Assembly (NCBI GenBank): GCA_037389465.1
Contig: JAZARR010000193.1
Location: 2,418,001 to 2,482,000, forward strand
Reading direction: 5' to 3'
DNA length: 64,000 bases
Source of the DNA: Baylisascaris procyonis
Lineage: Eukaryota > Nematoda > Chromadorea > Rhabditida > Ascarididae
The position numbers and the translations under genes are program-made. Positions 36,077 to 47,099 of this stretch are shown one piece after another. The notes under the pieces were generated by a model, which ran no database searches, was not told where the DNA came from, and worked only from the letters and a program-made list of their open reading frames with translations. How positions within the stretch are numbered: position 1 is the first letter of the stretch; every line of letters starts with the position of its first letter.

Positions 36077-39000
36077 TGTGCTTATGAAGCAAATTTATAG
36101 AGACGCATAAAAAACGACTGGAACCAATTGCTTGTCGTTATGTTTTTAGAGAAAATTTACGAGCTTTGAGAAGGGGAAAAAAGCGAGAATAATGCAATAA
36201 AACTGTTGAAAATTTTGATGGTTGTTTAATGAGTCGAATCTAAAACATGACGCATCAATCTAAAACGTTAAAATGAGTTTTCCACACCCATAAATCACCA
36301 TTAGTTCTTAAAATTAAATAATTAAATAATTAAGAATTTTTATATCTTAGTAATTATTTAGTAATTAAGGGTAATTAAATAGTTAAGTAAAGTAATTATG
36401 CGTTGTTTTCACAATCGTAAATTATTGCCAATTTTTTACGTTTAATGAAAATTGATTCATGCGGGAAACCATTTTTTTTTTTCAAAAATAAATTCAAAAA
36501 ATTCGAAGGAAATATTCGAAAAAATTGCTCAAATCATAGCGTTAAAGAGTGTTGCAAAAAAAAAAAAGAATCCAAAAACTGCATCACTCCGAACACAATA
36601 TGTGCACAACTGCGTTATGTTTTACTTCTATATGAAAAGAAAACGAAGAATGAACAAAAAATTAGGCAACTTGCCAAAATAACTTTCTAATAAGTGACTC
36701 GAGGTGTTTTGTCTTTTCAAATATCTGGTTCATTCAATCGTTTAGTGGAATACATTCAAAGCCGTAGATTGAATTTTTCAAACAGAGAAAAATATTTAAA
36801 AAAATTTTTTTTTTATTTTTAAAAGATTATAATATTTAACTCTAACATTGATTACTTTCAAATTACTGAAGTAATGAGAATTGAATGATATGTAAATTTT
36901 TATCGAATATAGGCGAATACCGTTTTAATTTCAGGTAGTGAGAACAGGTGACTCTCGACTTGCATCATTTTTTTGCGTTACTTTTCGTTTTTTTTTTTTT
37001 GCTTATGCGAATACAATCGACAACACTTTCAACTGCATTGTCCTTCGAAAAAATACTTCACTCGTTTCTGCAAAGAAGAATCATCAAGTAATAATATGTA
37101 AATTTCGGGGTCTTCAATTTTCAGATCATTTTATGTAAATTATGTAAATTCAAAACGACAATAGCAGAAAACGCGTATGTAAATCGTTCGACAGTTAACA
37201 TGCAAATGTAGACACTCAATAAATTTGTATATAACTGAGGCGCGACGAATGGAAGGCAGGGTGACAGGCATGACTGAGCGGGGGGTGGAGAGCCCAAAAT
37301 TTGCCTTTTTTTGATGAATTATCTCCGATACTAATATTTGTTATAATAAAACAACCATCACTGTCGGCGTTTTTTATTTTTTCCATTAAAATAAAAAGAA
37401 ATTTTTCTTTAAAAAATTAGCATCTATCAAAAACACCCTAAAGCCATTTGACGTCGGCCGCCGCAGAATCGATGCTTACCTTCAAAAAACTAATTGGACC
37501 ACCATAAACCCAAATATCCATGCTTTATCCTGATACGAGGATATATCCTCGAAGTGAACCATATCATAAGGATGCATGAAAAGCCATGGTAAAGAAACAA
37601 AAGGAAGCTCTTGTCACAAAACTCCCGTTACCGACTGTCATCAACGAAATAAAAATATATCATATCACATGCATAAATGATTGAAAAAAATTGCACCTTC
37701 ACAAATATTATAAATTGATGAAATCTATCAAAACAGACATACATTATACCTAAAATATATGCAAACGAACTGGCGCGGTATGTGCTTTTGCAATTCCGTT
37801 TACTAAACCGACCGGTTTCATGAATTACTAGCAAATAGGCGACCTCATAATCTAAGTGAACTAATCGCTATGATGTCATATATCAACGTGATGTAATCGA
37901 CTCCAAATTAAACCGACCGGTTTCATAAATTGCTAGCACTTAAAACACTTCACATCCTAAGTGAACTAATCGCTCGTATAAGTGCCCATGAAAAATTCGT
38001 TCCACATATTTGACAACAAGATTGAAAAGTGACTCAATCGGTCGCAAAATGTACGTAAATTTTCAAGTATAACTTAGCAACTATATATAACTCATCCGAA
38101 AATTGACCAATCAAACTGAGCGTTGGTCTATGACGTCATTATGACATCATCCAGCGGTAAAGATTTTACCATTAAATTTCATAATTCTAGTTAGCTTCAG
38201 CGATTCTTAGGTTGAAACAATCACTAAACTCAACCAAACACATGTAAAATGCATGAGTTACATAATGCGTCTTATAGATGCAAATCTATAAGACTGCTTG
38301 AAAAAAAAAAAGAGCGGAAAATAAATAGGTAAGGTGCACAAATCAATACGCGATCAATGAACAAATAGAGTAAATGTGACGATAAAATTGTTGTGATGGT
38401 GGTTTTTTAGGTAATTAAACCATCAAATTAACCGATCGTCTAAGTATTCAAAAGAAAATAAAATTGTGGAAAAAAAATCGTTTTTCTATTCGATTCATCG
38501 TCTAGGTGAGAATTTCCCCAAAAATTCACTTTTTTTGCATTCGCATCAGACTTATTTCATATTTTTTATAAAAAATTCCATAGTAATTTCATATTCTTAT
38601 TACATAATGAGAAAATTAACAGACTCCAAAAAAAATTATTTATGAACTTCAATTTTTTGTATTGGATCTGTTGAACAAATTTCACTACTAAAATTTTGGT
38701 TCGTTGGCTGAGACTGCTGAACACCTAAATACAGACAGACACAGACATACATATGCGAACAAACAGACATACTTACACGGATACACACAGACAGACATAT
38801 ATAGAGCCATGTATGCATATGTATAGATGCAAATGTGATTGTTGCTAAAATTTACGAAAATTGCATGAAAACAAGTGGGGAAAACTACTCAGGAATTTCT
38901 TTTTGTATAGGCTATACAAAAAAAAAAAATTGGCTAAGTTTTACAAAATTTTAATGTCGAAGATTGTGCGAATAGCTAGGCAATAGGAAGCCATTTAAAT

Positions 39001-41100
39001 GGCCAGCGTGCTTTTTCGATCTTATCATTTATTAGGTTGGTCACCAGTGATAAGAACGGAGAAGGTACGTGACATCTCGATCCACTCTATTTATCACTAC
39101 ATTCGTGTCCCTAATACTTACACCCAATGGTCAGTAATGGTCATCAACGGTTATCGCTTATAAAATTGTTTACATTAACGGTCAGACATTGAGGTTTGAA
39201 GCATTTCATCGATGCAAATGTGAGCAAACCATTTTCAAAATCAAATGCAAACATTTCTCTATAAACTGTCCTGATTGTCTGCTCACATTTAGGAGCCGAT
39301 TCAAATCCTCATCAATAGAACCTGATATATCCATATTAAGTATGCGATTATTTATTTGTATGTGTCTATCTGTCTGTTCTTCTGTCTGTTCGATCGCTTC
39401 ACTTCGAGAACAACCGAATTTCACGTCAAGAAATTTGATGGTAAAATGTAAATCAGAGGCGATTTCAATATTAAAGCTGATTCATCGATTTCCAACGCAG
39501 TTATAATCACCTAAAAGCGCTCAAAAATTTGCATACATTTGATAGCCGATCACAGTTCATCTCAATCGATCTGCTTATAGAAGATAGCGACGATTTATGA
39601 AAGTGGCTGCGTTGGTTAGCGAAAATGCAAAAAGCACATGCCGTGCTAGACTTTCGTAGCATTCCCCCTAATTATTTTATAATATTTAGAGCATTTCAAA
39701 ATATTCCGCTACAACAGAACTCAAATACTTTCATTACGATTCAAAAAAAAAAACTTCAAGAGGAACTTTAATAACCACAAACTAATCCACTATTATAGCT
39801 GAGTACTCTGCATAAGCATAACTTTAACAATCAAACTTCCATTTACCGTAATAACTTTTTCGAATTTAATTATCGCTTAATAGCATCAGAGATAATATCG
39901 TGTTTGTTTTCTATATTTGACGGTCTATATGACGGATAACTTTTCATAAGCATCGATATCAACCTATAATGTTTACAGAATAAACATCAACAGAAATTGT
40001 TGATTTACATAGTATGAATATCATCGGTAAATGTAATTAATAGTGAAAGGTAACCATACAAAGATTTGTTAGATAGTCATTGGATCGTAATGTTGCAAGC
40101 AATAATAATCCATAAATTCATGCAATAAACAGGAATTTGCTCATCAAGGCGATGGCTATATAGGGCAACCAACTGCGTTAAATTTTGTTGGCTAGCAATT
40201 ACAACATCTGAAGAAATTTTTTCAATCCTCTTTATTAAATAAATAAATAAATAAATAAATTTACAGCCACATATATACAAGTAATGATATATGTGTGCAT
40301 GAACATAAAATCAGGTGTGCAGCCCAAAAATCTTCATATTTATAAACATTTTAAAAGAACCATAATTTGAGGCGATGCTTGAATTCAAAAAATGAAACTC
40401 GGATCTAAAATTCATAAGATGCAAATCAATAAAATGAGTGACTCAATACACTAGGATTTAATACTCCCATATACTTTTTTATGAAAGAAATGGAAAATCC
40501 CAGATGTAACCAAAAAAGCACATTTTGTGCTTTTCAGCAGCATTGACAATGCTTAAAGAGCGTTAAGATATATTAATATCTGTAATTTGTTGAATCAGTT
40601 CTGTTAGAAATATATTTTCACTGCCTTCTATCTATACATATACCACTCTCTACTGCTCTATTCCTCATTTTCTATTTCCTGTTGTGCGTCATCATCTAGC
40701 ATCGTTGTTGCTTAACGCCAACAAAGTTGAGCCATTTCGCAACATCGTCGACTCCACCGACGTATTTCATTGACCTATCGACAGCATAAGCTGTGAAAGA
40801 ATAAAAATCTGTGGCGCGAATGTCCTGCTGTTTTCAAATCGTCATCTCCATTTGAAGGATGAACGTAACGAAGACAATATATACAGCATTCCTTCATCAA
40901 ATTATCAAGCAAATAAATGGGCAGAACAGATAGGCATGATCGGCATGACGTTGTAAAAATTTTCATTTGATACAATAATATGACGTATAAATGCTAAATA
41001 TTATCATAAATTATCTAATACAGACGAAGGATTTGCATAAATTGTTCATCTTTCATCTCTGGACTTCATTTCAATATTCCCTGAGAATAGTGAACCACTT
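36077..41100. other. intergenic DNA with repeats; no supported gene
   Basis: Mostly AT-rich. Notable items are a duplicated block at 37804-37974, CAGA-type microsatellites at 38735-38805 and 39355-39392, and two overlapping frames on opposite strands at 39189-39506 that cannot be told apart. A possible - strand exon at 40696-40790 has a good acceptor (ATTCTTTCACAG) and a 30-codon frame containing KYVGGVDDVAKWLNFVGV ending in TAG, with no partner exon found. Confidence 0.5.
37804..37974 (+). repeat. tandem pair of AAACCGACCGGT-family repeats
   Basis: Blocks 37804-37869 and 37909-37974 (105-bp period) share TAAACCGACCGGTTTCAT at the start and CTAAGTGAACTAATCGCT at the end. Sequence upstream of the first block (from about 37757) matches the copy at 10484-10555. 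Confidence 0.75.
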
Positions 41101-41125
41101 CTTAAAATGAAAGCAAAAAAGTTTT

Positions 41126-41195
41126 TGGAAAGAGAATTGAACTCGAAACGTAAAAATTTCCGATACATCGACTTACCAACTGCGCCATTTAGATT
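41126..41195 (-). repeat. tRNA-like element (degenerate)
   Basis: On this strand there is an A-box-like TGGCGCAGTTGGTAA (41173-41187) and a B-box-like CGAGTTCAATTCT (41133-41145). Three of five T-stem pairs next to the loop are intact, but the anticodon arm is poor. Confidence 0.45.
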
Positions 41196-41274
41196 CATTC
41201 ATAATCGCAACAATATGAATCACATTCATTTTTTTTCTCTCATCAATTCGGAACATATTGTGCGTACATTTTCG

Positions 41275-41439
41275 ATGCTTAAGCCATTAATTATTGCATT
41301 ATTGTTGGTTGCTACGTTTACGATAGAAGAAAAAAAAACGTTCTCTTCTGGCAATCTGCCAGACGTATCCTTCATCCATTCGAAAACGACTTTTTACAAC
41401 ACTATACGATATATCGCAACGCAGTTGTTGAATTCTTAG
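41275..41439 (+). CDS. possible small secreted or membrane-anchored protein, 54 aa
   Basis: ATG at 41275 opens a frame starting MLKPLIIALLLVATFT, a signal-peptide-like segment, followed by a polar, cysteine-free 38-residue tail (KTFSSGNLPDVSFIHSK...). The frame extends upstream without a stop to 41107 through the tRNA-like element, so the start is uncertain. There is no homology, TATA motif or splice support. Confidence 0.25.
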   Translation: MLKPLIIALLLVATFTIEEKKTFSSGNLPDVSFIHSKTTFYNTIRYIATQLLNS

Positions 41440-43540
41440 ACGAAATTTTTAATATTTCTAAAGCATTCAATGAATTCTCATAGAAATTTAGTTTCATATA
41501 TAAAAAATAAATAAATAAATAATAGAATTATATGCGGAATTTAAGTAAAATCGCTTCCAAAGTAATATAAAGTAAAGTAATTTAGTATACGGATAAAATA
41601 CGGTGAATTTCTCATTCGTTGAATATCTGAGCGAAAAAAAAACCAAATTTCTAGAGTATAATGAAATTTCCTGGATTTTGATCTATAAAACAATAATTGT
41701 TAATTAAATTATTAACTGAACATAGTGGCATAAAAATGAGAATTTTCGCATTCGTTTTCGCAAGAGAACTCTAAAGGATAACGCAAATACGAAGATGAAG
41801 AAGGTAAATCATCTACAAAAATTTCTCTTCATATTATCAACTCGTTTTATTCAACGAAAAGTGAACAACAACAAAAAAGTGCACTTAATATTTAGAATAT
41901 AAATTTTCCATCTAATATTTTATGCGAAAATAAATTTGAATTTTAATTTCTCAATATTTCAAGAAAAAAAGAATTTAAGAACTTAATTTCTATAGTCGCT
42001 CAACAAAGAAGATAAACTCTTCCAATTGTTAGATGACTTCAATATTTACTAATTAATAAAAAATAGGTGTTTAATTGAAGTTTCATATAGAAAATACTCT
42101 TTTTGAAATTAAATATTCAAAAAATTAACTCAGTAAAAAATTAAAAGAAATTCAATAAAATTTATATATTAGCTAAAATCATAGCAATTTATTAAACGAA
42201 TACTATCGATACTAAAGGTTTGATTCTGAGCAATATTTTATGAAAAAGAAAAAGAAAGGTGAGAGGTGGTCCCACATGGTGTGGCGCTCAATCTACAATC
42301 TGCTTAAAAATATCATCGTAAGAGCGTAGCGTAAAAATACAACTTCAATGCGTCATCAATCGGCGTTTTGATACGTTTTGGCAATAACCCAAAATATGGG
42401 AACATTTTAACATTCAAATATAAATATACATACGATTTTATTCGACAAATGCACGTATTCAATTATGAATCGATTTTGGCGCTAGCTGATTGTAATTTTT
42501 TTTCACATATTTGTAAAAGGAAATTTGCGTTAAAAATCTTTTCCTCCAGATACGCTATGGAGAGAGAGAAAGATAGATGGATTGCGACAAACAAAAAATT
42601 GGAATGAATGATGAAAAAAAAAACTTTTTTTCGAAAATTTTTTTTCAAAAAAATTTTGAAGAAAAAATCTCAAAAGTATTATTTATTTTTATTTTTATTT
42701 TTATCTTTTTTTTTTGAAATAACACTCTCGAGAAGATGGCAAATAAAATAGTCATTAAGTCATTAAACATAAAATAAATAAATACATAAATTAAAAAAAA
42801 AACGATATACTACTGTTGTATCACATAAATGACAATGCTTTCCACTATTCAAGGGGACATTTCCGCAACATTTTGCTCTCAAAAATTACGTGAAGTTTTA
42901 ATCTATGTGTAATATGTCACTAATCGAATTGAAAAGGTGAGAAAATTAGAGAATTAAACGTAAAATACGCTAAACAAAGAGAGAATGACTAGAAAAGAAT
43001 TAGTACAAGTTAGATGAAACGAATTGCCAATTGCCAATCAATCTAACGTGAAATACGTTATCATCAAACAGGTAATTAATTAGTCTCGACCGAAATTCAA
43101 CGACTAAATCTTTCTAAAGAGACGTAAGAATTTCAATCGAGGCAAATTCTTTAAAACGGAAATAACTATAGAGATGTTACCGATTAAAACGAAAGAGACA
43201 GCATGATAGGGGTTGACGATTGAGTTGGTTTTTTGTTAGTTCATCGATTTATTCACAAATAGTATAGCTCTTTCAATAAAGACTTCAAATATTTGAATAG
43301 ATTTAATAATCATAAAAATTCAGATTATCAGTTACAGTTCAAATATACGATATGATAACGCTTAGAATCTCTTGATGGAAGCGGATGCCATTTATGAAAT
43401 AGGATTTACGTTTTGGGATGAAAAAGAAGGGAGAAATTAAACTTTATAGACAAATAAAATGAATTTTTATGAAACTTAGGATGAGTCTAGTTGAAGATCA
43501 TTTAGTAATATATACAAATCCATAATATATACAAATAGGT
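41440..43540. other. AT-rich intergenic DNA
   Basis: I see no gene or clear repeat apart from short (AAAT)n runs at about 41500-41520 and an A-tract/T-tract palindrome-rich patch at 42614-42666. Confidence 0.6.
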
Positions 43541-43543
43541 AAA

Positions 43544-43705
43544 TTAAAAAATTTTAAAATTGAAGCGATGATGCGGGTCGCAACGTTCACGGCATTCTCC
43601 TCCATCCTTGCCTATCCTAGCAATCTCCTCTAAATATGCCAATACTTGCGAGTAAGGTAGCGTACAAAGAAATAACCACATAAAAATCAAGTGAATTTTC
43701 TTCAT
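43544..43705 (-). CDS. predicted secreted peptide, 53 aa, with one cysteine pair in the mature part
   Basis: ATG at 43705-43703, stop TAA at 43546-43544. The N-terminus has a lysine pair (MKK), a hydrophobic core (IHLIFMWLFLCTL) and a likely cleavage site after SQVLA, the standard layout of a secretory signal peptide. The predicted mature part is about 30 residues: YLEEIARIGKDGGE, then CRERCDPHHRF and a basic end. A TATAAA-like motif lies about 70 nt upstream of the ATG (43771-43776). The two cysteines could form a disulphide or the frame could be exon 1 of a longer gene, though I see no clear donor. The family is not recognised. Composition is more balanced than in the flanks. Confidence 0.4.
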   Translation of the reverse strand: MKKIHLIFMWLFLCTLPYSQVLAYLEEIARIGKDGGECRERCDPHHRFNFKIF

Positions 43706-43770
43706 GATTGAAAATATTATGCTTATCTTCTTTGCGCATACAATATTCCATTTATTCCAATAAATATGGC

Positions 43771-43776
43771 TTTATA
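43771..43776 (-). promoter_or_regulatory. TATA-like motif upstream of the secreted-peptide frame
   Basis: TATAAA context (CATTATAAAGCC) on this strand, 66-71 nt before the predicted ATG. This is a plausible distance for a short 5' leader, but TATA-like words are common in AT-rich DNA. Confidence 0.2.
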
Positions 43777-44770
43777 ATGAGAAAATGTCTGTTGAATTAA
43801 ATAAATTTGGGTACACCCGGCTGTCATAATAATTCAACCATTTTGTACGCATTTTTCAATAATAAAATTAAATTCAATTCTACGAAAATATATTGCATAG
43901 ATGGAGTGTGTGAAAATCTCCTAGGTAAATATCGTATGCCTATAGTCTAATTGAAACAACGAAATTTGCATACAGAAGAATGGTACGATATCTGTCTAAA
44001 GGTAGGTTAGCGAATTAGGTTGAAAGAGCGTTTTTTTTTTTTCTTTGCTTTTACAAAGCAATCGAAGCAATCACACGCTCTTTTCTAATATAAAGAAGAG
44101 GCACAACAAAAAAAAAAAAAAAAAAAACAAATCTTACGCATCGTCAATTCGGGTATACGGTATACGTTAATAGCGTAACTTTTAAGGCGTTTTGCAATTG
44201 CACATCTATGCAACGAGCAAAACGAATTGCCTATATTATGCGTAATTTTTAACGGTACGATTAGTGCTTAGCTATATGCAAATTTTTTTTTTTTTGATTT
44301 CTATTTATGCAAATATATCAATGCAATTTAACAAAAAAAAATTATGCAAATCAATACAAAAAATGATTAGATCGATGAATTTTTTTGAAGTCGACAAAGA
44401 ACAATAAACACAAAGATAGAAGTTCGAATGTTAACTTTTTCTTTAATGAAACTATTTCTATGAGCGAAACATTTCTCAAGAAAAAAAAATTTTTTTCGAA
44501 GAAAATTAGAACCTGTTGTTTTATTCTAAGGAATACGATAAGTAGGGGAAACATTTGTATATTTACTAATATTTCCAACTATCCTTATTGATTGGATTTA
44601 TTTTATAAAATATTATATAGTAAATATGAATCCCCTATGAAAATATTCCAATAAAGCTATTTTGAGGTGATCTCTGATTTCAAATGTATAAAAAGAAATA
44701 GGAGGAAAATATTAGCGCATAAAATTATTCACAGAAAATATGAATAAATTCATTATGAAATGCCATAATA

Positions 44771-45050
44771 TGACAACATTGGACAAAAATGGTCAAAAAG
44801 ATCTAATTTATGACAACATTGGACAAAAATGGTCAAAAAGATCTAATTTATGACAACATTGGACAAAAATGGTCAAAAAGATCTAATTTATGACAACATT
44901 GGACAAAAATGGTCAAAAAGATCTAATTTATGACAACATTGGACAAAAATGGTCAAAAAGATCTAATTTATGACAACATTGGACAAAAATGGTCAAAAAG
45001 ATCTAATTTATGACAACATTGGACAAAAATGGTCAAAAAGATCTAATTTT
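44771..45050. repeat. 40-bp tandem array, seven essentially identical copies
   Basis: Copies start at 44771, 44811, 44851, 44891, 44931, 44971 and 45011. The unit starts TGACAACATTGGACAAAAAT and ends GGTCAAAAAGATCTAATTTA. The only difference is the last base of copy 7 (T for A). Directly after it, GTCCAATATTGACA (45051-45064) is a near reverse complement of the unit start. The lack of divergence points to very recent expansion or homogenisation. Confidence 0.98.
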
Positions 45051-45280
45051 GTCCAATATTGACATCAATGATGCTGAAAAGTTTATTGTATAAGCACTAA
45101 ATGATAAACGTTAATTTTAGCAGGACTCGGAATGAATATTCAAATGACAAAATAATACTCAAATTTGAGATTTGCCGAGTGGATTGCTAATAGCGAAAAT
45201 TTTGATGATCGGCAAAAATAAAGAAATGCATATTAGGAGTCATATAGTCTGCACATTAAGATGGAGTGGAAATGAATTCA

Positions 45281-45302
45281 ACTCTCTCTCTCTCCCTCTC
45301 CC

Positions 45303-45360
<58 letters not shown>
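45281..45360. repeat. (CT)n microsatellite
   Basis: Imperfect then perfect CT dinucleotide run. The open frame across it encodes Leu-Ser repeats and is an artefact. Confidence 0.96.
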
Positions 45361-45459
45361 ATTGTTCATTTATTTTTCTATCATAGAAATTTTTACACTC
45401 CTATAATTCTACTATCAATCTCAATGTTTCTCTTTGTTGATAGTAGTCAATAGCACATT

Positions 45460-46670
45460 CCACACTACGCCAATGCTAATAAAACAAGATGTAATTACTT
45501 TATTGTTAAATTATTTAAAAAATGCAGATAAATTTCCGTAATTTTGCACTTTTTTATCCGCAAAAATTATTCTTTCATTTAAAAATAATTCAACCATAAA
45601 TGGTGAAAATCTTATCAAACTTTTTAGCTATGAAATTATTGCCTCATAGTTATAATTCAAAAAAACCGTCATATTTCACATCTATTTCGGAATGCAATCA
45701 CTAAGAAGCGATTAAAATGTAACCTATATCAAATGAAAATCTATGATATTGTTTTTAAATCTTTCATTAAATGAGGCATTCAAATCTTATTAATGAATAA
45801 TATCCTATAAACGGAAATATTTAGGTCGACTCCTTCCACTTTTCTTTTTCAGTAATGATTAACTCCCTTTTCCCGCATTCTTCAGTAGGGTGGCAGATTT
45901 GGACAAGACCTAGAATTCTATCCCTCCCCCCAACCCCCTCCCCATTACTGGTTTTATATAATTATCCCTATGACTGCGGCCCCAAATGCTAATGCTATTG
46001 TCCTTTGCTCTCTTTAATGGTATAGCTTCTAAAAAACGCCTCTCTATTTATTTTAAGGGATTTTATGACATATCACTTTGAATAAAAAAGTTCAGTATTT
46101 ATATTTTTTTTTTCAACATTGTTATTGATACTTTTTTCGTTACTGAAATTCTATAACGAAATGCGAACTTTGCAGTACTAGTTGAAACCTATTTGGAAAA
46201 GAAGATTGAGGATCCAAAAAAAAAAATCTTCTAAACAAAACATTTTAAAGGAGTTCAAGATTCCATCGGGAGCTAATTAATGAGATATTAAAGGAACAAA
46301 CAGAATAAATTTAATACCATCGTTTCAAGTTTGAAAGAACAATTAAAATATACATTGATAAATCATTGTCATATGCGTAAAGCGCTTGATGTAAACTTTA
46401 TTCTAATTTAGGGAAGGTTCAAACTACGTAATACAAACTTACAATTGTTTTATTATTATACTTCAATGATCAATTACTAGTAGCGAGAAAAACTTTTCGA
46501 GCATCGATTAAACATCAAACTACAATATTTTGAATCTGCATTGATATCCATTCAGTAAGATTAACCATCTGAGTAGGCCCATTTGAGTGTGTCAACAAGA
46601 AAGGCGATTTGATGAGAAAGAAATTCATTCACAGCGTTGTACTGTTTATTTGAAGTGAACAAAATAACTT
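45460..46670. other. AT-rich intergenic DNA
   Basis: I see no gene. A pyrimidine-rich tract lies at about 45918-45947. Confidence 0.6.
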
Positions 46671-46674
46671 GCAT

Positions 46675-46896
46675 TCAAAAATAAACAATGTTAGGGAAGT
46701 ATTTTAAATGCTGCAGCATATTATTTGAATATAGTAGTTTATAAGCTCTCACTGGTTTATAATAACCCCTCCTCCCCACCCGGCCACCTTGGTTTGTAAC
46801 CCATTCCTCTACACTGAGGTAGGAAAAAACTCCACTCACTTTAGACATGAATATAAGAGACGAAAGCAAAGAGGACCTTATAGCACCACATCTCAT
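46675..46896 (-). CDS. hypothetical 73-codon open frame
   Basis: An ATG-started frame with a weakly signal-like N-terminus (MRCGAIRSSLLSSLIF) and a basic middle section (VEEWVTNQGGRVGRRGYYKP) containing a dibasic GRR. The DNA here is less AT-rich than its surroundings. A frame on the opposite strand overlaps (46789-47013). There is no homology or splice evidence, so this could be chance. Confidence 0.15.
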   Translation of the reverse strand: MRCGAIRSSLLSSLIFMSKVSGVFSYLSVEEWVTNQGGRVGRRGYYKPVRAYKLLYSNNMLQHLKYFPNIVYF

Positions 46897-47014
46897 ATAA
46901 GCTCCGCCTTAAAATCCGATTTATTTATCTGTTGCCATCAACTGCTATTTGTTTTCGACAACAACTGTTTGAGGACTGATGCCGTGCCTGGAACTGGACA
47001 TTCAAATACCTGAG

Positions 47015-47088
47015 ATCAGTACGGTGACGAACTTCGATCGTTTGCACGACCAGCTGGCGTGTTACCCACTAAGCTATGCGAAACGAAC
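47015..47088 (-). repeat. tRNA-like element (degenerate)
   Basis: On this strand there is an A-box-like TAGCTTAGTGGGTAA (47062-47076) and a B-box-like CGAAGTTCGTCACC (47023-47036). The B box departs from GGTTCGAATCC, and the T stem pairs at only one or two positions. A tRNA-derived repeat or pseudogene is most likely. Confidence 0.45.
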
Positions 47089-47099
47089 GCTCACGCCTA

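Noticed and set aside
39604..39670. Another possible tRNA-like element (TGGCTGCGTTGGTTAGCG)
   Set aside because: The A box is acceptable but the B-box region is interrupted; too weak to list as a feature.
44771..45050. CRISPR-like regular array
   Set aside because: Repeats are directly abutting with no unique spacers, in eukaryotic DNA.
45172..45453. 93-codon frame with Leu-Ser runs
   Set aside because: It crosses the (CT)n microsatellite and has no coding-like flank.
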